Program-made: the position numbers and the translations under genes
Part shown: piece by piece, positions 23,789 to 32,670 of the stretch
Position numbering within the stretch: the first letter of the stretch is position 1
How the letters are laid out: every line of letters begins with the position of its first letter
Assembly: GCF_030272615.1 (NCBI RefSeq)
Contig: NC_081414.1
Location: 48,416,501-48,480,500, forward strand
DNA: 64,000 nucleotides
Reading direction: 5' to 3'
Source of the DNA: Cryptomeria japonica
Taxonomy: Eukaryota; Streptophyta; Pinopsida; Cupressales; Cupressaceae
Notes under the pieces: model-generated
The model's database searches: none
The model's input: the letters and a program-made list of their open reading frames with translations, nothing else
What the model was told of the DNA's origin: nothing

Positions 23789-24636
23789 ATCAACCCTTGT
23801 TTCTATTGCCATGAACAAAGTTTCTTCTTTGTCACTGTCTGAGACACTTTCATCACTCTTCTCAAATGAGCTATTAATTATTATCCCTTTTAGAATAGAG
23901 TCTTTTCTTGTGCTTATCGAAGTTCTTTTTCTTCTTGTATTGCTAATGTTTGCTCCCTTTCTTCTTGTTGTGATCTCCTTCATCATTACTATCATCCAAT
24001 GTCCTATTTTACCACAATTAAAGCATTTAAATGGTAGCTTACCATTGTATTTGCTATATCCTTTCTTCAACTTTCTCACAAAATGGGATTCCTTTGTGTT
24101 TGACACATTGCTTCAATCAGGCTCTTCGTTCTTCACCTTCTTTGAAGCTTTGAAGATTGCTTCTATCTTTAATGACTTCTCATTTCCAGTCCACATTTCA
24201 TTCACAGTGAGGATCCCATGCAATTCATCCATTGTTAATGAATCCAAGTCTTTCATTTCTTCAATGGCAAAAACTTTTGCATCAAATATTAAAGGCAAGG
24301 GACCTTGAAACCTTTTCCACAATCACTGGTTCTTCAATTTTTTCGCCAAGTCCTCTTGTGGTGTTGACAACTTCATCCACACAAGAAAGATAGGCTGCAA
24401 TATTTTCTTGATTTTTCATTTTCAGGCTCTCAAACTATCTTATATGAGTTTGGAGCTTAGCCTTCTGCACCTTCATAGATGTTCTTAAGTTTGTCCCAAA
24501 TCTCTTTATCGTTATTCAACAAAATGCATAGTTTGTTTTGTCAAACAATCGAGCTTTGTTTGAGGAGAAACCTTCTTGACTCACCATGTGTCATCCTAAG
24601 ATCTACCCTCTAGCAGTTACAATATTTTTGTTGGAA
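23789..24636 (-). pseudogene. Sirevirus-like gag: N-terminal domain and zinc knuckle
   Basis: Minus-strand pieces, N- to C-terminal: LKMKNQENIAAYLSCVDEVV (about 24360-24425), a 69-codon frame at 24113-24322 with FDAKVFAIEEMKDLDSLTMD and ELHGILTVNEM, and the 23783-24106 frame containing the zinc-knuckle start CFNCGKIGHW followed by a basic stretch. The final Cys of the CCHC knuckle is not seen in this frame. This order is that of SIRE-type copia gag. Stops separate the segments. Confidence 0.85.
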
Positions 24637-24639
24637 CCA

Positions 24640-24651
24640 GCTCTAATACCA
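24640..24651 (-). promoter_or_regulatory. Primer binding site of the Sirevirus-like element
   Basis: On the minus strand TGGTATTAGAGC lies two bases after the 5' LTR end (CTCATCA), which is one mismatch from the initiator-Met complement. Confidence 0.85.
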
Positions 24652-24653
24652 AT

Positions 24654-25475
24654 TGATGAGCAGTAAGAGGGCACAGGTCAATCAATTTAACACAAACTTT
24701 TACTTATTTAAAATTTAACAACCACAATAATAGCAAACACACAAGATCCACACAATTAAGAACGCAAGATTTACAAGGAACCCCTTTTGAGGGAAAACCA
24801 CGAAGAAGGATTGCTTGGATTTACTATCCTAATCCAGCCACAACAAAAATAAAATGATCTTACAATATTTGTGGGCACCAACTCACTGGAGACACCAATC
24901 CCCACTTACAGAATTTGCAAGCACCAACCTACTAGAGACACCAATCCCCACAATTGAGCACCAACTCAGAAAGAGACTCCAATCTCTTCTCACCAACCTC
25001 TTCTGCAAAATTTCGCCTTCTAGATGTAGCTTCTACAATAGATGATCAACATATTTTTTTAACTTTCACACTTCACCAAATCTGCTATGTATTAAATCTG
25101 CTCTTCTTTGTATTCGAATGATACAACATTTTCTCACACCACATACTTACAAACATGCTTCACCTTTTTATACCCCTTTTGGCGCCAAAATTAATTACAT
25201 AAAACACATAGATCGGCCCTATAAAATTAAATCATAATAATAAAATTTCATGAGCCAGCCTCCAATTAAACCTCTTTCAAAATAAAAAAATTCCATAAGT
25301 AGGCCAAACAATTAAAGCCAATATAATAAACAATCTCCCAAACTTTGACATCAACAACCTTTGTCATCAATAACAATATTTCCAACAATCTCACTTTAAC
25401 ATCAATTACCATATTTCCAATGATCTCCCTTCTTGAACAAAACACACTTTGACATCAATGACAACATTTCCAACA
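24654..25475 (-). repeat. 5' LTR of the Sirevirus-like element
   Basis: 822 bp, plus-strand ends TGATGAG and TTTCCAACA. It is uninterrupted and serves as the reference for the split copy at 17204-19917. It contains repeated CACCAAC...AGACACCAATC phrases and several TTTGACATCAA(T)GACAA units near its right end. Confidence 0.85.
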
Positions 25476-25974
25476 CGTATACACTTCAAAAAGTGAAGTA
25501 ACTTGTCAATACAAAGGTCGAAGGGCATTTTATTTGTGCAATACAGTCTACACTTCCACCACAAGGGGGTTCTAGCTATAAATGAAGAATTAGACACTAT
25601 GGAACTTCAAGAAAATGATCTCATACCGAGTAGATCTATAATGTCCCCTTTTTGGCCCATTCCAACATTATTGGAAAGTTCCAAGATTCTTGGAGAGCGC
25701 CATTTTTATCAAAACAGTTTTCTAACGATGGTAGTCTTCCAAGGGTCAAGATGATACAATGGTTTTTTTTCGAGTGCAAATCCAACTTTCAAGCAGCATT
25801 ACACAATTCTTAAAGATTTCCAACATCCTTGGAGAGCACCAACTTTCCTAAGACCTTGAGATGTGTGCACAAAAATAATTAAATACATAATACAAGTTGT
25901 CTTAAAGTAACTTTATATTAAACAGCAAATTATGTTTATTTTTTTATTTTTTTCAAAATTAAAGAAGGGTGCCT
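25476..25974. other. Short non-coding spacer
   Basis: No gene. TATAATGTCCCC at 25636 resembles the LTR start shared by several families here, but no matching end was found. Confidence 0.4.
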
Positions 25975-25984
25975 TGTTGAGACA

Positions 25985-26057
25985 TGGACCAGTTAGGACT
26001 CAAACCTAGGACCTTCCATACGCTGCTGGAGTGCTCTACCACTGAGCTACTGGCCCC
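25985..26057 (-). other. tRNA-like module in TRIM1 left LTR
   Basis: Minus-strand, 73 bases, with a D-arm of TAGCTCAGTGGTAGAGC (box A) and a T-arm of GGTTTGAGTCC (box B with one change). Acceptor ends GGGGCCA and TGGTCC can pair. This is the more decayed of the two modules in this element. Confidence 0.8.
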
Positions 26058-26183
26058 TCTTGGACCAGTACATCAACGGTCCGGGTGTGGCTTATTTCCA
26101 ACACCAACGCCCCCCCTTAAGCCACACCTCTCATGTGCTTGGGGCTCCTAGCCTGGACCTGGCTCTCATACCATGTTGAGACA

Positions 26184-26256
26184 TGGACCAGCTAGGACTC
26201 GAACCTAGGACCATCCATACACTGCTGGAGTGCTCTACCACTAAGCTACTGGCCCC
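26184..26256 (-). other. tRNA-like module in TRIM1 right LTR
   Basis: Same layout as the left module. Box B is the perfect consensus GGTTCGAGTCC, with stem CTAGG/CCTAG. Box A carries one change (TAGCTTAGTGG). Located in the 5' LTR of the minus-strand element, where it could in principle drive RNA polymerase III transcription through the primer site. Confidence 0.82.
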
Positions 26257-26308
26257 TCTTGGACCAGTCCATCGACGGTCCAGGTGTGGCTTATTTCTAA
26301 CACCAACA

Positions 26309-26558
26309 TGCCCTATGTCAAATTGTTTTTAAAAGAGGGCCAAAAAGTGTTAGCACTAGGCATGGGGTACAAGTGAATTACAAGGTTATTATTCAAAAGT
26401 GACATTCAAATGAAGGATTTAAAAGTAAAATTTAATCAAAGTTCTTGAAAAGTCACTTTGTTTTATTACTGAAGGGAAAAGCCAATTTTTAAAAAAGAAT
26501 TTACCTGGTTGCCCTAAAAGTGTCTATTGAAAAAGGAGTTGTGAGAGGAGGAGGGTTT
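26309..26558. other. Spacer between TRIM1 and copia element
   Basis: 250 bp, AT-rich, no gene. Together with 31738 onward it is the pre-insertion sequence of the copia element. Confidence 0.5.
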
Positions 26559-26765
26559 TAAAACAGTGCGAGACACGCAATGGATTTCAAAGAATTGATT
26601 AATTAACAGAATGAGCAAGACGCTCATAAATAATACAAGAGTATTTACAAGAATAGCAAGTTTCTAATAAGAAACTGCTGAGAAGATCGTAGACGATCTA
26701 ACTAAAACAGAATATACACTATTGAGCATTAATACTAAAATTAACATTATTTTAATATTCTAATA
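26559..26765 (-). repeat. 3' LTR of copia element
   Basis: 207 bp. On the minus strand its first six bases, TATTAG, provide the last sense codon and the stop of the pol frame. Confidence 0.95.
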
Positions 26766-28331
26766 CCCTCCCTTAATGCTCAATCTATTAACTACGCCTA
26801 TAGACCCCCTGAATTTTACAAATTTATCAAGACCAAGGGGCTTGGTGAAGATGTCTGCTGGCTGCTCCGAGGTAGGAACATACAGCAACTGGATAGATCC
26901 GTCTTCAACCAACGGTCGAATATAGTGACAATGAGTTTCCACATGCTTGGTTCTTTCATGGAAGACTGGATACTTGGCGAGTTTGAGCACTCCCTGATTA
27001 TCACAGAACAAGGGAGTTGGACCTGCCTGAGAGACATGCATATCCGCAAGCATTCGTCGAAGCCAAACCGCCTCACAAGATGCCTTAAGTGCTCCCCGAT
27101 ACTCTAATTCTGTCGAGGAGAGAGCCACTGCCTGCTGCTTCTTACTAGTCCATGTGACAGCACCAGATCCCAAACTAAACACATAACCTGCTGTGGATTT
27201 ACGGTCATCAACCGAACCGGCCCAGTCAGAATCTGTGTAACCACTGAGTGTAGGATCAGAACTCCGAGTGTACAGAAGTCCATAATCAGGAGTGCCACTC
27301 ACATAACGCAGCACACACTTCGCTGCTATCCAATGATCAGCCTTGGGAGCTGTCATGAAGCGTGAAATGTAGCTCACTGCAAAACTAATGTCAGGTCTAG
27401 TGGCAGTAAGATAGATGAGGCTGCCCACTAGTTGCCTGAACAAAGATTCATCCACAACTGGTGAAGATGACTGAGCTGAAAGTTTGAGCCCGGGTTCCAT
27501 AGGAGTAGAGGTAGGTTTGCAATCCTGCATTCTGAACCTGTCCACAAGACTTCTGGCATACTTGGACTGAGAGAGAAAGATACTGTTCTCAGTCTGCCAA
27601 ACTTCAACTCCTAAGCAATAATGGAGAAGTCCCAAATCTGTCATATCAAAGGTGCGGCACAAATCCTGTTTGATCTCAGTGATCAAATGTGCTGAACTGC
27701 CAGTAATGATTAAGTCATCTACATAGACAACCACAAACAGAACATCATTACTAGTATGCTTGATATACAGGTTTGCATCAGATGGACTCCGCTGAAAACC
27801 ATGATCTGTCAAGTACTTATCAATTTTCATGTACCAAGCCCGAGGAGTTTGTTTCAAACCATAGAGTGCTTTGGCTAGTCTACAGACCTTCTGTTCTTGA
27901 CCAGCAACCTTGAATCCTGGAGGTTGCGTCATGTAGACTTCTTCCTGTAAGTCACCATTCAAAAAAGCACTCTTGACGTCCATCTGATGGACTTTCCAAC
28001 TGAACTGGGCTGCCAAGGCAAGAACGAGCCGTATGGTACTCATTTTGGCTGTAGGAGCAAAAGTCTCCTCGTAGTCAATGCCTTCTTTCTGTGAGAACTC
28101 ACGAGAAACAAGACGAGCCTTATACTTGTCTAGGGTTCCATCAGCTTTGTATTTTACTTTGTACACCCATTTGCAGCTAATGGGCTTCTTCCCTGAAGGA
28201 AGATCAGAAAGGGCCCAAGTGTGATTCTTCTGAAGACTCTGGAACTCAGCTTCCATAGCTTGTTCCCACTCAGGTATACCTTTAGCCTCTGAATATGTCT
28301 GAGGCTCAAAAACACTGTGTATGTTAGCCAT
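26760..28331 (-). pseudogene. Copia reverse transcriptase and RNase H (open for 523 codons)
   Basis: The C-terminal half of a copia polyprotein, uninterrupted. RT motifs: CKWVYKVKYKADGTLDKYKA, KVHQMDVKSAFLNG, ALYGLKQTPRAWY, and catalytic VVYVDDLIITGS near residue 205. RNase H follows: SGYTDSDWAGSVDDRKST, SSTELEYRGA, and CDNQGVLKLA in the last quarter. Catalytic Asp residues are present. The Met at 28331 is not the true start, as the domain was translated as part of gag-pol. The frame reads through the polypurine tract and stops with TAG in the first six bases of the 3' LTR. It could encode active enzyme only if upstream breaks were bypassed. Confidence 0.93.
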
Positions 28332-28651
28332 GAGAGCAAAATTGACTGTATGCTGCTGTTTACTCTTATTACGGGAGGTTCTACCCTCAATGAGCTCAGT
28401 ATCCCTGAGATCACCAATGGTCTTGGCCCACCATTTAGGTCGGAGAGTAGAAGTGCTAACATCTAGATGAGCTGGAAGAGGCTCAGGATCAGGAACAGGA
28501 GCAGCAGGAGGAGGATTATTCTCCGGAGGGAACTCAGGTAGTGCATCATCGAAAATAGATTGACTTTCTGACTTTTGGAATCCAACTTGGAGCGCTTAGC
28601 ATCTGGAATCCAAACATAGGCAACAGAGCCAAAAACCTTCAGGTGGCTGAT
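28332..28651 (-). pseudogene. Copia integrase C-terminal linker, frameshifted
   Basis: Between integrase and RT. Minus-strand translation begins SHLKVFGSVAYVWIPDAKRS, the conserved integrase tail, then loses frame near 28560-28580. A TAG after GRKP at 28652 also interrupts it. Confidence 0.75.
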
Positions 28652-29479
28652 CTAAGGCTTCCGACCAGACCAAACCTCTTCTGGAGTCTTCCCCTTAACA
28701 GCCTGAGTAGGCGAACGGTTAAGGAGGTAGACATCAATAAACACTGCTTCAGCCCAATACTTATTCGGAACACTCCTGTGTTGTAACATTGAACGAGCCA
28801 TCTCAACAACCGTACAATTGCGACGCTCAACAACACTGTTTTGCTGAGGAGTGTAGGGTGTAGTCAACTGGCGTTTGATGCCATGGGTATCACAGAAGTT
28901 GGAGAATGCAGAAGAACAAAATTCCCCCCCGTTATCTGTCCTAAGAGTAATGATGCTACATCCAGACTCTTTTTCAACAAAGGACTTAAACTTCTGAAAG
29001 ATACTAAATACATCTGATTTGTGTGTAAGAAAGTACACCCACATCTTTCTACTAAAATCATCTACAATAAGCAAAAAGTATTTGCAACCAGTAACAGAAG
29101 ATGTATTCATAGGACCACAAATATCAGCATGAAGTAATTGAAGTACCTTAGATGCGCGCCAAGACTTTCCATGTGTGAATGAAGTCCGATGCTGTTTGCC
29201 AGCTTGACAGGCGCCACATACTCCAAGATGCTGAGTCTGAATATCAGGTAACCCTGAAACAAGTCCCTCCCGAGATAGCTGAGAGAGATACTGAATGTTG
29301 AGATGTCCATATCTCTGATGCCACAAAGTACTGAGAGGAGAAACACGAGCTGCCAGAGCCACTTCAGGAGAATCACTAGTGTCAAGAAGCCTGTATAGGC
29401 CATGATCCTCTAGACCAACAGCAATAGTAAGACAAGTCTCCCGATCAATGATGGAACACTTGTGAGCACTAAACACCAC
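28652..29479 (-). pseudogene. Copia GAG-pre-integrase and integrase core
   Basis: A 275-codon open frame. The zinc-binding part shows HQRYGHLN...CGACQAGKQHR (HHCC finger). The catalytic triad is visible as Asp in LHADICGPM, Asp in LRTDNGGEF and Glu in NSVVERRN. The enzyme would insert the element's cDNA into chromosomes. It stands in the same polyprotein as the protease upstream, from which it is separated by a stop (TAG) near 29486. Confidence 0.92.
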
Positions 29480-29485
29480 ATCTAG

Positions 29486-29850
29486 CTAAGGAGAATTCCT
29501 CATAATCTGACTGATAGAGAGCAGATTAAGTTCCATACCAGGAACATAGTACACATCCAGGAAGATGAGATTCCTGCCACCAGACTGTATCTGAACAGTG
29601 CCTCTGCCAACAATTGTATACTCCTCACCTCCGCCAAATACAACGGAATCACTGAAAGATGAGAAGTCTGTAAACCAGTCATGCCGATGAGAAAAGTGAC
29701 ATGATGCACTAGAGTCGATGTACCAAGCAGAAGACCTGGCATGATCTGAAAACCTCTTAGCCATAAAGGCATAAAAGGCAAACTCCTTCTGCTCGGAATG
29801 TTCAGCAACATGCGCCTTCTAGTGTGACCCTCCCTGCTTCTTTTGTTCAG
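29486..29850 (-). pseudogene. Copia protease
   Basis: Minus-strand frame with AWYIDSSASCHFSHRHDWF. The catalytic Asp-Ser-Gly of copia proteases is Asp-Ser-Ser here, so activity is doubtful. LLSISQIM near the C-terminus is typical of the linker to integrase. A stop separates it from the zinc knuckle at about 29875-29915. Confidence 0.88.
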
Positions 29851-30658
29851 AAGCGAGCCTCTGACGGCAATCTTTCTTCATATGGCCGTACTTGTGACAG
29901 TAATTGCACTACACATTCTTCTTCTTAGCACCATCCTGTGTCTGAGAAGAGCCTTTCTGCTGAAAAGACTGAGAGGACTGAAATTTGCCTTTATCCTTAT
30001 GAAAGGATTGGGCTGTGAAGGCATTTTCCGAGGAGGCTGACGTAGTACAACTACCAAACTGTTGTTTCCAGCGATCTCGCTGTAGAAGTTTGGTGCACAA
30101 TTCTGAAAACTTCAGGTCAACATTAGTTGAAGTAATATTGAGGGTCTCAATGAAGTGTTCATACGATTTCGGAAAACTTTTCAAAGTGATTACTACCATG
30201 TCTTCTTCCTCCATAGTCCGACCAATTGCTTCGAGCTGATCTCGAATGTCCTTAATCCTCGTGAGGTGTTCCTGTAAGGACATGCGTTCGTCCATCATAA
30301 TGGAGAACAGCTGATTCTTCAGAAAGAATGCTCAGCTCTTGTCGGATGTCTCATGCAATTCCTTCAGATGCTTCCAGATGTTGAAAGCTATCTTGCCGAA
30401 GGGAATCTGTGGTAACTGATCATCAGTCACGGAGAGTTTGAGAAGCATAACTACCTCTCGATTGCGTTCATCAAACTTATCTTGATCTGCACCCGGTGTA
30501 CCAGGACTGAGCTCTTTTCCCAAAACAAGCTGGTCAAGACGCCTATATTCAAAAATGGTCAACATACGCTGTTTCCAGATGTTGTAATTGTTGCCATTAA
30601 AGCGTTGACTGCCTTCTAACATCAAGTTGGTTAGAGAAGCCATTTGCACGTTTCCCAA
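29851..30658 (-). pseudogene. Copia gag
   Basis: The start codon at 30656-30658 opens MGNVQMASLTNLMLEGS. The N-terminal part has FNGNNYNIWKQRMLTIFEYR, as in DUF4219/UBN2-type copia gag. A TGA after HETSDKS (about 30332) and a TAG just before the zinc knuckle (about 29909) break it. The knuckle CNYCHKYGHMKKDC is intact as CX2CX4HX4C. The leader between LTR and start codon is unusually long, about 870 bases. Confidence 0.88.
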
Positions 30659-31518
30659 TGCACTAAAAACGAAAAAAACGGATAAGCACGGGCACAGAAT
30701 TCAAAAATTTTGAATCCCACTACAGAAACAGAGGCAGATGCAAGTACAGATTTCAAAAAAATGAAGTACGGCTGGCACGCATTTCAAGAAAAAAAATTCG
30801 ACTGACCCAAAAAAATCCAAAGACAACCTAGAAATCCTTGCGAAAAACCCAGAAGGAATTTGCTATCGAAATCTGGATCCGTTGGCTCGAAAATCGAGGC
30901 ACCCAAAAAAAACGGACAACTACCCAAATTAGGGTTCGAAAAACCCACCAAGAATCTACAAGAAAAATTTATTTTCGATGGAAACTGAAGGTAAACACCT
31001 TAATCGAAAAAAATCAGAGGGTTGTGGGAGCCATGAAATGCCCAGAAAATTTGCGAACAAAAGGAACTTGGCACGGGAGTCGCGCACAGAAAACAGTCTG
31101 CCGGTCGCGACTAGTCTGCAGATCGCGCACAGAAAACAGTCTGCAGGTCACGACTAGTCTGCAGGTCGCGCACAGAGCCACAAACGGTGGCGCGACTAGT
31201 CTGCAGGTCGCGCACAGAGCCACGAACAGTGGCGCGACTAGTCTGCAGGTCGCCAACAGAGCCACGAACGCCGCCGAACAAAAAACAAATCGCCGTAAAA
31301 TCACGTCACCTACACCCCAAATTGCTAGCAGATAGCACTGCAGAAGACCACGGGTCGCAAAAAATCGCGACTGTTCAAACCCACTAAGTAGTCACAGGAG
31401 CTAGGAAAAAAAAAATTAAAAAACCCTAAATGAGTTTTTAAGATTAACTGGAATAATTTCGAAAATTTCCACTAATTGGAAATTAGAATTAAAAAATTTC
31501 CGAAAAAATTCTCCTAAA
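30659..31518 (-). other. Copia leader with 42-bp repeats
   Basis: 860 bases between primer site and gag. From 31078 to 31270 there is a tandem array with unit starts at 31158, 31200 and 31242 (period 42), preceded by shorter variants at 31096, 31114 and 31140. The core is TCTGCAGGTCGCGCACAGAG and its segments contain ACTAGTCTGCAG. Both strands stay open across the array because 42 is a multiple of three. The apparent 165-residue plus-strand protein at 30838 is therefore a repeat artefact. Confidence 0.85.
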
Positions 31519-31530
31519 GCTCTGATACCA
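31519..31530 (-). promoter_or_regulatory. Primer binding site of copia element
   Basis: Exact TGGTATCAGAGC on the minus strand, with no spacer after the LTR end CTGTTTTA. This adjacency fixes the unusual LTR end. Confidence 0.95.
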
Positions 31531-31737
31531 TAAAACAGTGCGAGACACGCAATGGATTTCAAAGAATTGATTAATTAACAGAATGAGCAAGATGCTCATA
31601 AATAATACAAGAGTATTTACAAGAATAGTCAGTTTCTAATAAGAAACTGCTCAGAAGATCATAGACGATCTAACTAAAATAGAATATACACTATTGAGCA
31701 TTAATACTAAAATTAACATTATTTTAATATTCTAATA
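31531..31737 (-). repeat. 5' LTR of copia element
   Basis: 207 bp, about 97 percent identical by eye to the left LTR. Short for a copia LTR. Confidence 0.95.
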
Positions 31738-31742
31738 GGTTT

Positions 31743-32670
31743 GACTGTTATTTGCATTTGCTATTTGCTTTGAGTAAAAAACTGGGTTCTCATATTTCTT
31801 GAAGATGAAAACCCTCTTGGAATACCAGTTTTGAGGACGAAAACCCTCCTAGTTGGAAATAATGATTTCATCCAAAAGTCACCTATATGCAAAAAAAATA
31901 TTGGGTTTTGAGAAAAAAAACACTCAATATTCGTTGGAGCAATTACATTCGGAGATTGGCTTAGTGCAGAAAGGGAATATTTTTTTAGCTTGTGGTAAAG
32001 TTAAGTTTAATCAAATGATGTTGAAGATGAAGTTCTTTGATTTATTTTGATTTGAGTTTATTTGTGCAAGTAGTCAGCTATTTATTTGATTGCTTGTGGG
32101 TTTATGAAGTGACAGAACGGAGATTTTGGGAGCTAGTCGTACTTCCTTCAACCAAGCGTTTACCTGCAAGTACATGTTTTATATCATTTTGAATGATTTA
32201 ATCTGCTTGTTTCATGTTTATTTTTGCTGCTGATGTTGACTGTACACATTTGAAAAGGTTCTTGCAAGAATCGTATATCCTATGTTGGTCGTACATGCTT
32301 GGGAAAGGGCATGTGAACTTGTAAGGGAACCATTCCATTTGGGGAGCCTCTATCACCTTGTTTGGGGGCATCATATGATGGTTTGCTAATCCCGTGTCAT
32401 TTCGAGGTAAATTAATGACAATTTGATGACTTTTTGTGGCACCTATACTTGCTTTACCTAGTACCAGCAGCAAATAATTGTGCTTCAGACTGGCAGAGTA
32501 TACCAAGGCTTGGTTAGTCTAATCTATATCTCTTCTTGGTGTTAGGGGTTCGTTTTGGAGTGTTTCTCGGTGAGTTTTCAGTCATTGTGCAGTGTGGTGA
32601 TTGTTTGCATGTGTAGTTGTTATCTCAGCATTCGGAAGTGGTTTTAGTGTATTGACAGTGGGTTTCTATT
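31743..32670. other. Non-coding spacer
   Basis: No gene recognised. AT-rich, with repeated GA(T/C)GAAAACCCTC phrases near 31805 and 31838. Confidence 0.45.

Larger units (their letters stand above)
17204..25475 (-). mobile_element. Sirevirus-like Ty1/copia element, internally deleted, with nested insertions
   Basis: Minus-strand order, reading right to left: 5' LTR 24654-25475, primer site 24640-24651, gag with UBN2-like domain, zinc knuckle and coiled coil, protease, GAG-pre-integrase remnant, a piece of the RT/RNase H end, repeated polypurine motifs, and 3' LTR 17204-19917. The gag and protease motifs resemble the SIRE group. Most of integrase and RT is gone. A solo LTR sits in the 3' LTR and another LTR in gag. 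Possible target duplications are CACAT (17199-17203) and CGTAT (25476-25480), only 3 of 5 matching, so the outer ends are uncertain by some bases. Confidence 0.8.
25975..26308 (-). mobile_element. TRIM1: miniature LTR retrotransposon with tRNA-like LTRs
   Basis: A 334-bp element: LTRs of 135 bp at 25975-26109 and 26174-26308, separated by 64 bp. On the minus strand each LTR begins TGTTGGTGTTGG (the left copy starts with C instead of T) and ends GTCTCAACA. The inner segment opens with TGGTATGAGAGCCAGGT, a primer site for initiator-Met tRNA with one mismatch, and closes with CTTAAGGGGGGG as polypurine tract. Flanks are TGCCT (25970-25974) and TGCCC (26309-26313). The LTRs differ at about ten positions. 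No protein is encoded. Each LTR contains a 73-base tRNA-like sequence. Confidence 0.88.
26559..31737 (-). mobile_element. Ty1/copia element with TA...TA ends, perfect GGTTT target duplication
   Basis: 5179 bp, minus strand. LTRs of 207 bp at 26559-26765 (3') and 31531-31737 (5') differ at about six positions. On the minus strand each runs from TATTAGAATATT to CACTGTTTTA, so the ends are TA...TA rather than TG...CA. The primer site TGGTATCAGAGC directly follows the 5' LTR, a GGGAGGG tract precedes the 3' LTR, and GGTTT flanks both sides (26554-26558, 31738-31742). Protein order is gag, protease, integrase, RT, RNase H, as in copia. Gag and integrase have stops. The RT/RNase H part is one long open frame. 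Confidence 0.96.

Noticed and set aside
25636-25660. Possible LTR start TATAATGTCCCC
   Set aside because: Second base is A instead of G and no matching LTR end, partner or flank duplication was found.
30838-31335. 165-codon plus-strand protein with SLQVAHRATN repeats
   Set aside because: It results from 42-bp repeats in the copia leader and is antisense to the element. The reverse strand is also open for the same reason.
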